A stretch of 64,000 nt of DNA, taken from assembly GCF_963082655.1 (NCBI RefSeq), contig NC_081555.1:25540776-25604775 (forward strand), read 5' to 3'. How positions within the stretch are numbered: position 1 is the first letter of the stretch; each line of letters starts with the position of its first letter. The notes below the pieces were generated by a model. That model was not told the origin of the DNA. It saw only the letters and a list, made by a program, of their open reading frames with translations, and did not search any database. A program made the position numbers and the translations under genes. Positions 10,725 through 20,829 of this stretch are shown here, in pieces. Source of the DNA: Stomoxys calcitrans. Its lineage: Eukaryota; Arthropoda; Insecta; Diptera; Muscidae.

Positions 10725-12420
10725 ACAAGAAGTATCTGTACAAAATAACAAGTGGATATCTTTATTCATGCAACCGCTATGGTGATTTCGACAGACAGAC
10801 GAAAGGATGGACATGGCCGAAATGCCAATAATGATTATTTGATTGACAGTTTTCAGTTTTATACCACTGTGCTAAGTCTTCTACTCTCATAAATATGCAT
10901 CGACTAATGCTATCCTAAATGAGATCAGCTGTATATTGAGGTGAAGATATAACATTTGTTCTAACGCTTTAATATAATGGGGTTCTTTAATAGAATTTAT
11001 TATGAATATTTCATCTGATTCATCTCGCTTAATGCAAACTGTCGAATTTATTGACAAAGGGTAGTAATATGTTCCAGAATATCCCCAAAAGTGTTTTGTT
11101 CCGAGGGGGGGGGCAAGATGTGTAAGCTATTCCCCTCTCTAAAGAATGTTGTTATTCTTTTTCATAGAGTATGTTGTTGTATTTACGAACGTAATAATTT
11201 ACCCCATTATCATGCACATGTTTGCACTAGAGCAACATTTTGTGAAACATATGAAGATGGCCAAATTAAGATGTGATGTTAAAGGTTTACTTACCATTTT
11301 GGTTGGTTTTCACTTTTGGCACATCCATTTTTAATAAAGTTAGACTATGTACAATACGTAAGCAAACAATAAACTTGGAAGCCGATTTTACTTGTCACCA
11401 CTCTGCTCGTGTACAAATATTGTAATCACGAATGTTTAATATCGTGAAAGAGAATTGACTTCAGAGCACGTATGTATGTATGTATGTACTTTTTGTTGCA
11501 CTTCAACAGAACACGCGTTTTGATCATACGATCGCCGCTTCTCGCACAAAATAGTCGAAATGGCAATACCAAATTTAAATGACAATCAAACGAAAAAACA
11601 ACGAAAGCCACTGAAACACTTATCCGTATCCCCGTATCCGTATAAATTCACAATGCGTAATCTCAAGCTAAAGCTGACCGAGCTTCGCCACAGTAATAGT
11701 GCGACTAAATTCTATGATTGCTGTGATCAGTGTGTGTTGTGTGGGTCGGTCTTGAAATGCATGCAAGTGTTACTTGGCCATCGTCGTTCGACAAGAAGCA
11801 CAACGAGCGAGCCAGCCAGCTAACGAACATAGCGGCGTTGTTGAATACTTACCTTCAGTAGTCCAATAGTAAAAACAAAAATCAGAAATCTGAGTTTCAG
11901 GGTGAATCATGGTATTATTGTTTGTTGGTTTGTTTGCACGTTCGTCTGTCTGTGTGTCTGGCTTGCTTGATTTTGGCGGCTAGCAGAGATATGTCTAAAG
12001 AAATACCCATTGAAATTGTACCGTACGAAGTAATTTAGTAGTTAAAGCAAAAAAGTCGAAGTCTTAAACTTGGTTTTAGTTTTGTTTTTTATTTAATTAT
12101 ATACTTGTATGCATATACAACAACACACATACTCACTTTGCTATTTTTTTTGTTTTTTTTTTTTATTAATAATTGAAAGCTTATGAATGTAAACAAATGG
12201 CGGTTGCGGTTACTCTTTAAAAAGTGAGCGGGAGAGAATGTGAACCTGTTGTACAAAAAATGTGCAAATACTTATATCATCTGGTAAAATACAAAAGAAC
12301 GTAACCGAAAGAAAGTTGTAATAGAGATTTGAGTGCAGTGATGCCACTTTTAGTAAACATCTGTTTATGGTAACGGTTTTTTAAAAAGGCAAGTTCCTGC
12401 AGTATTGATTAAAACCCTTA
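10725..12420. other. Spacer with one orphan reading frame
   Basis: No gene was recognised. A plus frame at 11560-11823 (87 codons, MAIPNLNDNQTKKQRKPLKH...) lies in less AT-rich, non-repetitive sequence, but there is no family resemblance or clear splice partner. It could be a 5' exon or promoter region of an unseen gene, or chance. A short GTAT microsatellite lies near 11468-11487. Confidence 0.35.
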
Positions 12421-12423
12421 TAT

Positions 12424-12661
12424 ATTGGGTTGCCCAAAAAGTAATTGCGGATTTTTTAAAAGAAAGTAAATGCATTTTTAATAAAACTTAGAATGAACTT
12501 TAATCAAATATACTTTTTTACACTTTTTTTCTAAAGCAAGCTAAAAGTAACAGCTGATAACTGACAGAAGAAAGAAAGCAATTACAGAGTTACAAGCTGT
12601 GAAAAAATTTGTCAACGCCGACTATATGAAAAATCCGCAATTACTTTTTGGGCAACCCAAT
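12424..12661 (+). mobile_element. Mariner-type MITE, copy 3
   Basis: Intact ~236-bp element with near-perfect inverted ends (TTGGGTTGCCCAAAAAG), flanked by TA. Same orientation as the copies at 6151 and 29900. Confidence 0.92.
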
Positions 12662-12784
12662 ACATATACATATCTTTAGAAAAATGCACTTTATAGGGCG
12701 CACACCGATTTTTTATTCGTTTTTCACGCCCCCTTATTTGGAACCCCGGAAAACGAATCGGAAGTCCTGAGCCCCCTGGCGCCA

Positions 12785-13430
12785 CATTTGACAGCTCTTA
12801 CACATTCTCCCCCACATGCCATAGCAATTTGCGATAAAGTCAAAAGTAGAAACAAAGTTCTTAAGGCACTTGCTGACAGTACTTGGGGTGCAGACAAAGA
12901 AACCTTGTTGACCACCTACAAAGCAATTGGCCTTTTGGGCTGTTATCGCAGAGACCATCCAAATCATCATCTTGTGCATAGATATACACCGCCCGAACAT
13001 GATCTAGAGCGTGAGGTTCAGCGCTACAAGAGAGAACCTCTAGATCAAGCGGCATATCAAACAGGTTTAGACAACATTCATGCAGATACGGTAGCAGATG
13101 CGGTAAATGGCTACCGGGTGAGTGTATTCCTTGCACCGCCTCCCGTTGCACCCCAAGAAATTGACCTCCCCCGGCAAACCAGAGAAGGCAGATGCAGCCG
13201 CCTCAGCTCCTACAGAGCAAGGATTGATACCGACGTGCAAGATGCAACCAGGGGCCGAACGATATACGTCACCTCTTCAACTGCCCAGCCAGACCCACTC
13301 GATTCAGACCCAGATCCCTGTGGACGCACTCCATCTTAGTCGCAGAGTTCCTGGGTCTTGACACTCAACAGAATCAAGCAGACGAAAGATAGAACACAAC
13401 AAACTGCTACAACAACAACAACCAGGTAGT
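12785..13430 (+). pseudogene. Jockey-type LINE 3' remnant with internal deletions
   Basis: A plus frame (12788-13339) reads KSRNKVLKALADSTWGADKE, then FLLGCY-like GLLGCYRRDHPNHH, then YKREPLDQAAYQTG and IDLPRQTREGRCSR. This is the pattern I know from the C-terminal end of fly Jockey-type ORF2 proteins. Blocks expected between these motifs are missing, which implies internal deletions with the frame partly kept. The fragment ends with CAACTGCTACAACAACAACA, a tail found on several LINE fragments here. Confidence 0.65.
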
Positions 13431-13659
13431 GTATCGTAAACAACGAAATTTGTCAACGAGTTTTGGTTGTGTGTGTGTTAAGAACCATAGCACACTCAAG
13501 CAACGAAATATGCCGCGAATTAGTAACATACACAAAATCAGAGTTGCCTTAATCATTAATTTTGACAGATAATGCACTCCATTTCGCTGTTGGGCAACTG
13601 CCACTACCAATAATTATATATATCTTGCGTGCAACCGACTGAAATTCGAAGAATTTTTT

Positions 13660-13800
13660 TTAAACAAAATGTCTCGGAAATTTTTTCTAATAATAAAATT
13701 GTTTCTAAAGACAACATTTCTATAAAAATTTTTCTAAAGACAAAATTTCTATGTAATTTTTTCTAAAGACTAAATTTCTACGAAATTTTATCTAATTTTT
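13660..13800. repeat. Degenerate 29-bp-type repeat
   Basis: A few decayed units containing CTAAAGACAAAATTTCTATG, the same consensus as the large array at 16091. Confidence 0.6.
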
Positions 13801-14780
13801 TAAATACTCTCAGACGAAACAAAATTTTAATAATTCTCTTGTTTGTCTCACAATATTAAATTCAACACTTTTTTGTTTTTGGTTTCTAACTTTCTTTTAT
13901 TCTGTTATCATTATTATTTGGTATAAACAATATACATATATTTATTTATTAATAATTTGTATTTTTATATAAATCCTTTTAAAAAGTAAGCTTTTATTAA
14001 TGAACTTTTTGTCATTAAGGTAGAGTTTATAGAGTTTAGTGTGCCTATAGCAACACTAACAGACGAGTACCATAGTAGTTTTGTTATCACTTACTATAAC
14101 TGACCAATTAAATTGTTAATGATTTTTGTTTATTAGTTTTTTTTTAAGTGTACGAATATTTTGTTAGTTTGTATGTCTGTCTGTCTGCTTGTTAACACAA
14201 TTTCATTATAAAAAAATATTCTTTGTTTTTAAATAAAAAATTGAAAACCTTGGCCACACTTTGAATGTTACGTTTACATTTTTTTGCCGCTGCTAATGTT
14301 AAATGTTTTGCATAATAAAAAAAAAACTAACGACAGCAATTGTCTGTGGTCATTATTGGTTATAAACAAATCCTTATAGCATATACATATTTATCAAATA
14401 AAATCATATTGAGAAATAAATATCACCAGCAGTCAGTAGAAGAGTACCGAATGTAAAACGGTTTTATTGCGCCTCGATTCAAATTCTTGCAGGAGTTCGT
14501 CTATATCATTATCCAAGTCACTTGATTTTGACATCTACAATGGAAAAAAATGGCAAAAATTAAATTGATTTAAAAAAATAAATAAATTTTTAACAAGAAT
14601 AACACTTGACAAATATTTCAAAAATAAAACATTTGGCAAAAAAAAATATGTAGGAATAAAATTTTTAAAAATCGTTGACAAAATTTGGTTAAATTTTCTG
14701 GTTTCTCTTAATTTCAAAAATATTTTGTAAACATTTTCCAAAAAATTAATTTTTTCCCGAAAAAACATAAAAACATAAAA
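13801..14780. other. Very AT-rich spacer
   Basis: Homopolymer-rich non-coding DNA. The minus 121-codon frame at 14535-14900 is phenylalanine- and asparagine-rich low complexity and is not treated as a gene. Confidence 0.4.
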
Positions 14781-14784
14781 GAAG

Positions 14785-15545
14785 CAAAATCGGCAGTTCG
14801 GTTTATATGGGAGTTGTATCAAGCTTTTGATCGATTCAGACCATCTTAGACACGCATGTTGAGTGTCATGAGAGAAGCCGTTGTACAAAATGTCGGCCAA
14901 ATCGGATGAGAATTGCGCACTCTAGAGGCTCAAGAAGTCAAGATCCCAGATCGGTTTATATGGCAGTTATATCTGATTATGTACCGATTTGAGCCATACT
15001 TAGCACAGTTATTGGAAGTCACAATAAAACATCTCATGCAAAATATCAGTCAAGTCGGAGGAGAATTGCGCCCTCTAGAGGCTCAAGAAGTCAAGATCCC
15101 AGATCGACTTACATGGCAGTTATATCGGGTTATGTACCGATTTGCGCCATACTTAGCAGAGTTATTGGAAGTCGTAACAAAACACCACGTGCAAAATTTC
15201 AGCCAAATCCGACTAGAATTGCGCCCTCTAGAGGCTCAAGAAGTCAAGACCCAAGATCGGTTTATATGGCAGCTATCTCAAAACATGAACCGATTTGGCC
15301 CATTTACTATCCCAACCGACCTACACTAATAAAAAGTATTTGTGCAAAATTTCAAGCGCCTAGCTTTACTCCTAGCGTGATTTCGACAGACAGAGGGACG
15401 GACGAAAATGGCTAGATCGACTTAAAATGACATGACGATCAAGAATATATATACTTTATGGGGTCTCAGACGCATATTTGAGGTGTTACAAACACAATAA
15501 AGAAATAAGTATACCCCCAGCCTATGGTGGAGGGTATTAAAAAAC
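14785..15545 (+). repeat. Dispersed fly repeat element, copy E5
   Basis: Contains three tandem units of about 145 bp with GCGCCCTCTAGAGGCTCAAG and GATCGGTTTATATGGCAG. It is followed by the conserved GACAGACAGAGGGACGGACG and GATCAAGAATATATATACTT block and the terminus CCTATGGTGGAGGGTATTAA. The 138- and 100-codon frames over it are repeat translations. Confidence 0.75.
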
Positions 15546-15769
15546 CATTCAAATAAAATGACCAAACATATATAAACATCAATTGTTTTGAAAAAATTGT
15601 ATGAAAATTATCAAAAAAAAGCTTCAGTCGAATAGTTGTATAAAATTTAATTTGTTGTTGAGGAATAGTTGACCTCTTACTCTTTATACGCCGCAGTTTA
15701 TTCGTTTTGAAGTCATATATTTATTAAAACTCTTTTTTTTTTTGTTTTTTAGTTGCTTAACTTGTTTTT

Positions 15770-15886
15770 GTTTTCAAATATTTCGATACACCATCGATTA
15801 TCATCGTCAGTGAATTTCATTGTTTCTGCCAAAGTTGAAATTTCCCTGATGATGATCGTCGTTGATGTATCGGAATATTTGAAAAC
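15770..15886. repeat. ~50-bp-arm foldback hairpin
   Basis: The left arm, 15770-15818, begins GTTTTCAAATATTTCGATAC. The right arm, 15836-15886, read in reverse begins GTTTTCAAATATTCCGATAC and continues in parallel. There are about seven differences and two single-base gaps in 50, with a 17-base loop. Several differences would be G-U pairs in RNA. It could be a miniature foldback transposon or a structured RNA. No flanking target duplication is obvious. Confidence 0.7.
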
Positions 15887-15896
15887 TACATAACAA

Positions 15897-16096
15897 AAGG
15901 AATTGGAAACAAAAACATCGAATTGTTAACAAATATATGACCTCGATCCAGGGAAACAAAGATTAGAATTTTTAAATCTTTTATAAAATGAACGAAGGTT
16001 TATTAAATATCAATATTTGTCAATCAACTAAAAGAATTAGAAACCAAAAACATAGAATTATTAATAAATCAATGACCTCGTTCCAGGGAAATTTTC
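15897..16096 (+). repeat. Direct repeat preceding the array
   Basis: About 62 bp (AAAAGGAATTGGAAAC ... GACCTCGATCCAGGGAAA) at 15897-15958 recurs at 16028-16090 with substitutions. The second copy runs directly into the 29-bp array. Confidence 0.6.
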
Positions 16097-16803
16097 TCTA
16101 GAGACAAAATTTCTATGAAATTTTCTCTAAAGACAAAATTTCTATGAAATTTTCTCTAAAGACAAAATTTCTATGAAATTTTCTCTAAAGACAAAATTTC
16201 TATGAAATTTTCTCTAAAGACAAAATTTCTATGAAATTTTCTCTAAAGACAAAATTTCTATGAAATTTTCTCTAAAGACAAAATTTCTATGAAATTTTCT
16301 CTAAAGACAAAATTTCTATGAAATTTTCTCTAAAGACAAAATTTCTATGAAATTTTCTCTAAAGACAAAATTTCTATGAAATTTTCTCTAGAGACAAAAT
16401 TTCTATGAAATTTTCTCTAAAGACAAAATTTCTATGAAATTTTCTCTAAAGACAAAATTTCTATGAAATTTTCTCTAAAGACAAAATTTCTATGAAATTT
16501 TCTCTAAAGACAAAATTTCTATGAAATTTTCTCTAAAGACAAAATTTCTATGAAATTTTCTCTAAAGACAAAATTTCTATGAAATTTTCTCTAAAGACAA
16601 AATTTCTATGAAATTTTCTCTAAAGACAAAATTTCTATGAAATTTTCTCTAAAGACAAAATTTCTATGAAATTTTCTCTAAAGACAAAATTTCTATGAAA
16701 TTTTCTCTAAAGACAAAATTTCTATGAAATTTTCTCTAAAGACAAAATTTCTATGAAATTTTCTCTAAAGACAAAATTTCTATGAAATTTTCTCTAAAGA
16801 CGA
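16091..16803. repeat. 29-bp tandem array A (~24 units)
   Basis: The unit is TTTCTATGAAATTTTCTCT followed by AAAGACAAAA, period 29 bp, almost homogeneous. Two GAGAC variants lie near 16099 and 16389, and a decayed tail runs to about 17230. It shares period and core (TTTCTAT, AAATTTT, CAAAA) with array B in the su(s) intron, so the two are related satellites. There are no unique spacers, which excludes a CRISPR-like layout. Confidence 0.95.
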
Positions 16804-17230
16804 AATTTCTAAAAAATTATTTTAAATACATAATTTTTAAGAAATTTCAAAAAACAAATTTGTATTTTATAACAACATTTTTAAGAAATATTCTCTAAAG
16901 ACAAAGTTTAAAAAAAATCCTCTAAACACAAAAATTTTTATAGAAGTTCGCTTAAAACAAGATTTCTGTAAAATGTTAGTTTTTATTTTTTAGATTTATT
17001 TCTTAAACATTTGGTCTGTAGAAAAATTTTTGTTAAAAATTTTGTCTTCAGAATAAAACTCTTTTTTAATTAAAATTTCTTCCTGAATCTAAAGAAAACT
17101 TCCTAAAAAAATTCGCTTAAGAAAAAATCCTAAAAAAATATCTCCAAAGGCAAATTCTTTACGAAATTTTCTCTAAAACAAAATTTCAATGAAATAAGAA
17201 ATTTTCTCTAATAATTTTTTTTTTAATTTT

Positions 17231-18790
17231 TATAGCAATTTTGTCCTGAACCTAAAGAAAACTTCCTAAAAATTTTTTTCATATGATTTAAAATCAAACT
17301 TGAAAATTTCAACATTTCTGTCACATAAATGCAATACTTGTTGTGAAAATGCGACATCAAACTCAAGCAATGGTGATTGCCTCCTTACGACATCATGCCA
17401 CATATAATTTTTTGTTGACAGCATGTTGATGATGGAATCGCCCAGCCACGCAATGGTTTTCGATAGATGTTTTCAATAGCAAAAATGTGACGTTTGTAGG
17501 CCTTTAATATATGTACGTCTGGTTCACAATGGTCACATACAAAAACGAAATATGAACTTGAATGACATTATCATCACTCATAGAAATAGTTGCAAATCCA
17601 TAAGGTGTTGAAATTGAATATAATACTAGAAAATGTACATGTCTAGTTTTAAAAAGGTCAAATCCAATTGAAGCAGTACCAGCATACTTTAGATCAGTGT
17701 TGGGCACACTATCACATGTGCACACTAAGCCCATGGGCTTATGTCCTATGCACTTACACAATAATTTGCAATAGTATGCTGTTTAAGATGATCAATGAAA
17801 AGAATTGACTTGAAAACTTTTTAAGGGTCATTCCTTAAAACCTGTAACAACCATTTTGGTTTAGAGAGGTTTGCGTACGTGATCATTACACGACTTGGAA
17901 ATTTTGGACTTTTCTGAACTTAGTTTTTTACAAGAAGTGACTGCGGCCCATTCAAAATTGTCTTTGGATATTGCAGATGTAATGATTACAATAAGGATAG
18001 CCTCATTTTAGAGTGATTATGATTTTCAGGTTTCTTCTGGTCATCAAATGCTGAATTATGTATGGCTAAATATAGCTTCTGTCCTTGTCCTTCTGCGAAA
18101 GCAAAGGCGTTTGAGTCGACAAACTGTCATCAAAATTTCCTATAAAACTATTTTCCTTTTTTTGAAAACCAACAGATTTTCCTCATAATAAGCGATTAGC
18201 TCCGTGACCAACCTTTCGAAACCGGCAATAAAAAGGTGGTCGCTTATTATTGATTTTTTTTTGAATCGCACAGCTCTAATTGATAGGAGAGAACTATCTC
18301 CGCTGTTTCTTAATGGAATGGAATTTTGCCTTTTGAAGGTTGAGATATTCACTATTATTCCGGTTGGCGGTGGCGGAGTCGAAGTTCGACACATTTACAA
18401 TACGGTATTTTTGTTATCACGTTAGCCGAATGCGACTATTAAATTTGGCGAAAACGATTAGTGTATAAATAAATAGCACTCTTGAGTTCATTACACCTAT
18501 TTGTTAAAACAGTATGGAGCTTACTTTAACATTATTTTGTTATTTACTGCAATATATTTAAACAAACTGTCGAAGGCAAATAAGTTACAGAATATGTACC
18601 ACGAAATGTAGAATTCGACTTCGACTACGACAGCTGTGGTATTTCGCCTTCGACAACCGGAATAAAGATGATTGAGTACATCATTTTACCCTGACGTCTA
18701 CAAATTTGGGCCTATGGCTCATACAGACAGATATGTTTTTGTGGCTGGTTAACATGTATGTAGCCAAAACTTTGTCCAAAGGTCAAACGA
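17231..18790. other. Spacer downstream of the Ssu72 gene
   Basis: No gene was assigned. Minus frames at 17504-17761 and 18140-18394 have no recognisable motif. Part of the right side may be 3' UTR of the minus-strand Ssu72 gene. Confidence 0.4.
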
Positions 18791-18794
18791 AAGC

Positions 18795-19631
18795 TCAGAA
18801 ATAGTTCTTAGCAATGATATGCGACCTATAAGATATATAAAACAAATTATTCATAATTATTGTTTTCTCATGTACTATATTTATGCATATTTTATCTGCT
18901 TTGTTAAGAGTAAGAAGGCACAGCACCCACACAAAGCCCAGACCAACAAAATGCTGAATTTCCTCTATTTTATACTTGTTATTTATATCCTCACAACAAG
19001 ATTCATCATCGAACGTTTCAAATGACAATGGTTGAGTTTTGCAACAACTATTGTAGATCATTACCATAATTATCATGTCCGCAATAAGAAACGCGCCCAT
19101 CAATGCTTCTTCATGGTTATCTTCGATATCAACATTAAATATATGTACAGGTCGGTTATCAGTTACATCAATTGATTCCATATACTCCAAAACCTGATCG
19201 TATACACGTTCCTCAACTGTAACAATTATATCAAATTTTTCTTTGCATTCTTGAAAACGTTCGGGACACTTTTTGATGCGGCGATTACGATCCAACATGT
19301 GCAGCAAACCGTTCTGTGTGTAGCTTTAAAATGTGGGAGAAAAGAACACAAATTAATAAAACACCCAACTCTCTTCCCAGTTGACATGATATATTACAAC
19401 TTACTATTGTTTGTCTTTGCTGCTCAGGTCGTTGTAGATGTAATCATAGCTGGTGCCAAATTCATAGATATTAGGTTTATCAATCGCTGTTCCGGGCAAT
19501 TTGACAGTCTGACCAACCCCAAAAGACCGTACATAGAAGCCCTTCTTGGCTAGGAAATTGTGTGCCTCCATAGACCGATTCATATTTGATGAGCATACAA
19601 CGGCTATGGATAAATTGCTGTTAATGGACAT
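18795..19631 (-). CDS. Ssu72: Ssu72-type RNA polymerase II CTD phosphatase
   Basis: Two exons on the minus strand: 19631-19405 and 19323-18795, joined across an 81-bp GT-AG intron. Residues 12-20 are VCSSNMNRS, the C-x5-R phosphatase loop (Cys13 nucleophile, Arg19). The family blocks [20 protein letters not shown] and [13 protein letters not shown] follow, and then [11 protein letters not shown] with the catalytic acid at about Asp141. Ssu72 removes phosphate from Ser5/Ser7 of the polymerase II tail and acts with the symplekin/cleavage machinery in the nucleus (family knowledge). The core matches well. After GAFLIADMI (about residue 160), however, the conserved tail ending in an aromatic HTV-x-FY motif is not seen, and the frame runs on to about 251 residues against about 195 usually. 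A missed final exon, divergence or early decay are all possible. It is divergent from the gene at 20830. Confidence 0.88.
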
Positions 19632-20829
19632 TTTTTACTGTTATTTATTGTTAAAACTGTTAAATAAATTCCGAAATGAGGCTCTACGATTGTGAAAACT
19701 TTGACAAATATGACATTTGACATATGCTCAATGTTAATCATTGGATTTCGTAAGGTATGTAACGTATTGTGCAACGTATGTGAGAGTTTAAACCCAATCA
19801 AAGAGTCAGCGTCAAGTTGTTTTTCATGCACTTTATGGCTGGTACTATGTTCGTTTTTCACAAAATTTTTTCATGATTATTTTTTTAGATAATAGATTTT
19901 GAAGCAAAAAATCTTGTTGGTTTCATTCAGTAGAACATTCCCTCAATATTTATGAAAAAAATTTCTTATATGTATTATGTTTTCATTGAGATTGTTGTAG
20001 TGTTTCAAAAAAGTAACAGTGAAAAATGTATGTTTTCAACTGTGAAATACGTATATAGTACCAGCCTATATATGGGAAAGCAAAAAACCGCCGCGGCTAG
20101 ACTCAGAGTCTAGCGTCATGCCGCTGAAATAGATTCTATTCCATTTTGGCAGCGTCGCTCTCTATAACTCTTTTCTCAGCACATACCTCTCTGAAAATGT
20201 TGCCACCTTTTCATAAAAATTCGTTACATTGCCAACAATTTTCAGAGATTTTTATTAAAAATATGGTAACATTACATGAAAAAATAGACATTTACAAAAT
20301 TGCAGATGTTTGTGTGTTGAATTTACAGAAAATATACAAATTCTTTTAAGCGATGTAATTACAATTAAGTTTATATACTTTGAAATTATTAAAAGTGTAA
20401 CAGCTATAAAAATTAAATAACATCTTTACCAGCTGTCTCCATGTTTCTCTCTCATCCCCCAAGTTTGACTCCAGACTCCGCTGCCAGCGATTTTTTTCGA
20501 TTATGACTTTTGACTCTTTGATTGGGTTTAAACTCCTAACATCCACATTTAAGAAGAAGCAGATTTTCATATACATTGAGGTTGGACAGCTGCATTAATA
20601 GAAAAGAAGAAGAAGAACTTCTATTATAATTATCAAATCATCCATCAAACGTGCAAAAAAGCCAACGCTATATCCCAAATTTCCAAAGGGATAAAAGCAC
20701 AAAAGGCTTCTATTCTACAACATTTGGACAAGAGTGTGGTATTAAACCAAGAATTACTCAACTACACACCAATTCTTTGAGTAGATTAATATCAAACCGG
20801 CATTTGTATTAGAGTATAGAGAAGAAACA
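19632..20829. promoter_or_regulatory. Shared intergenic region of two divergent genes
   Basis: 1.2 kb separates the Ssu72 start codon (minus) from the ZNF318-like start codon (plus), so both promoters should lie here. It contains two inverted copies of a 25-bp motif (19784-19808 and 20511-20535; core TGACTCTTTGATTGGGTTTA) and a perfect 17-bp palindrome, CTAGACTCAGAGTCTAG, at 20097-20113. No TATA box or start site can be fixed by eye. Confidence 0.5.

Noticed and set aside
11091..11334. Two overlapping ~60-codon plus frames
   Set aside because: Short, overlapping in different frames, and without family resemblance, signal or splice partners.
16091..17230. CRISPR-like regular array
   Set aside because: The 29-bp units are contiguous with no unique spacers, the context is a eukaryotic genome, and the same family occurs in an intron.
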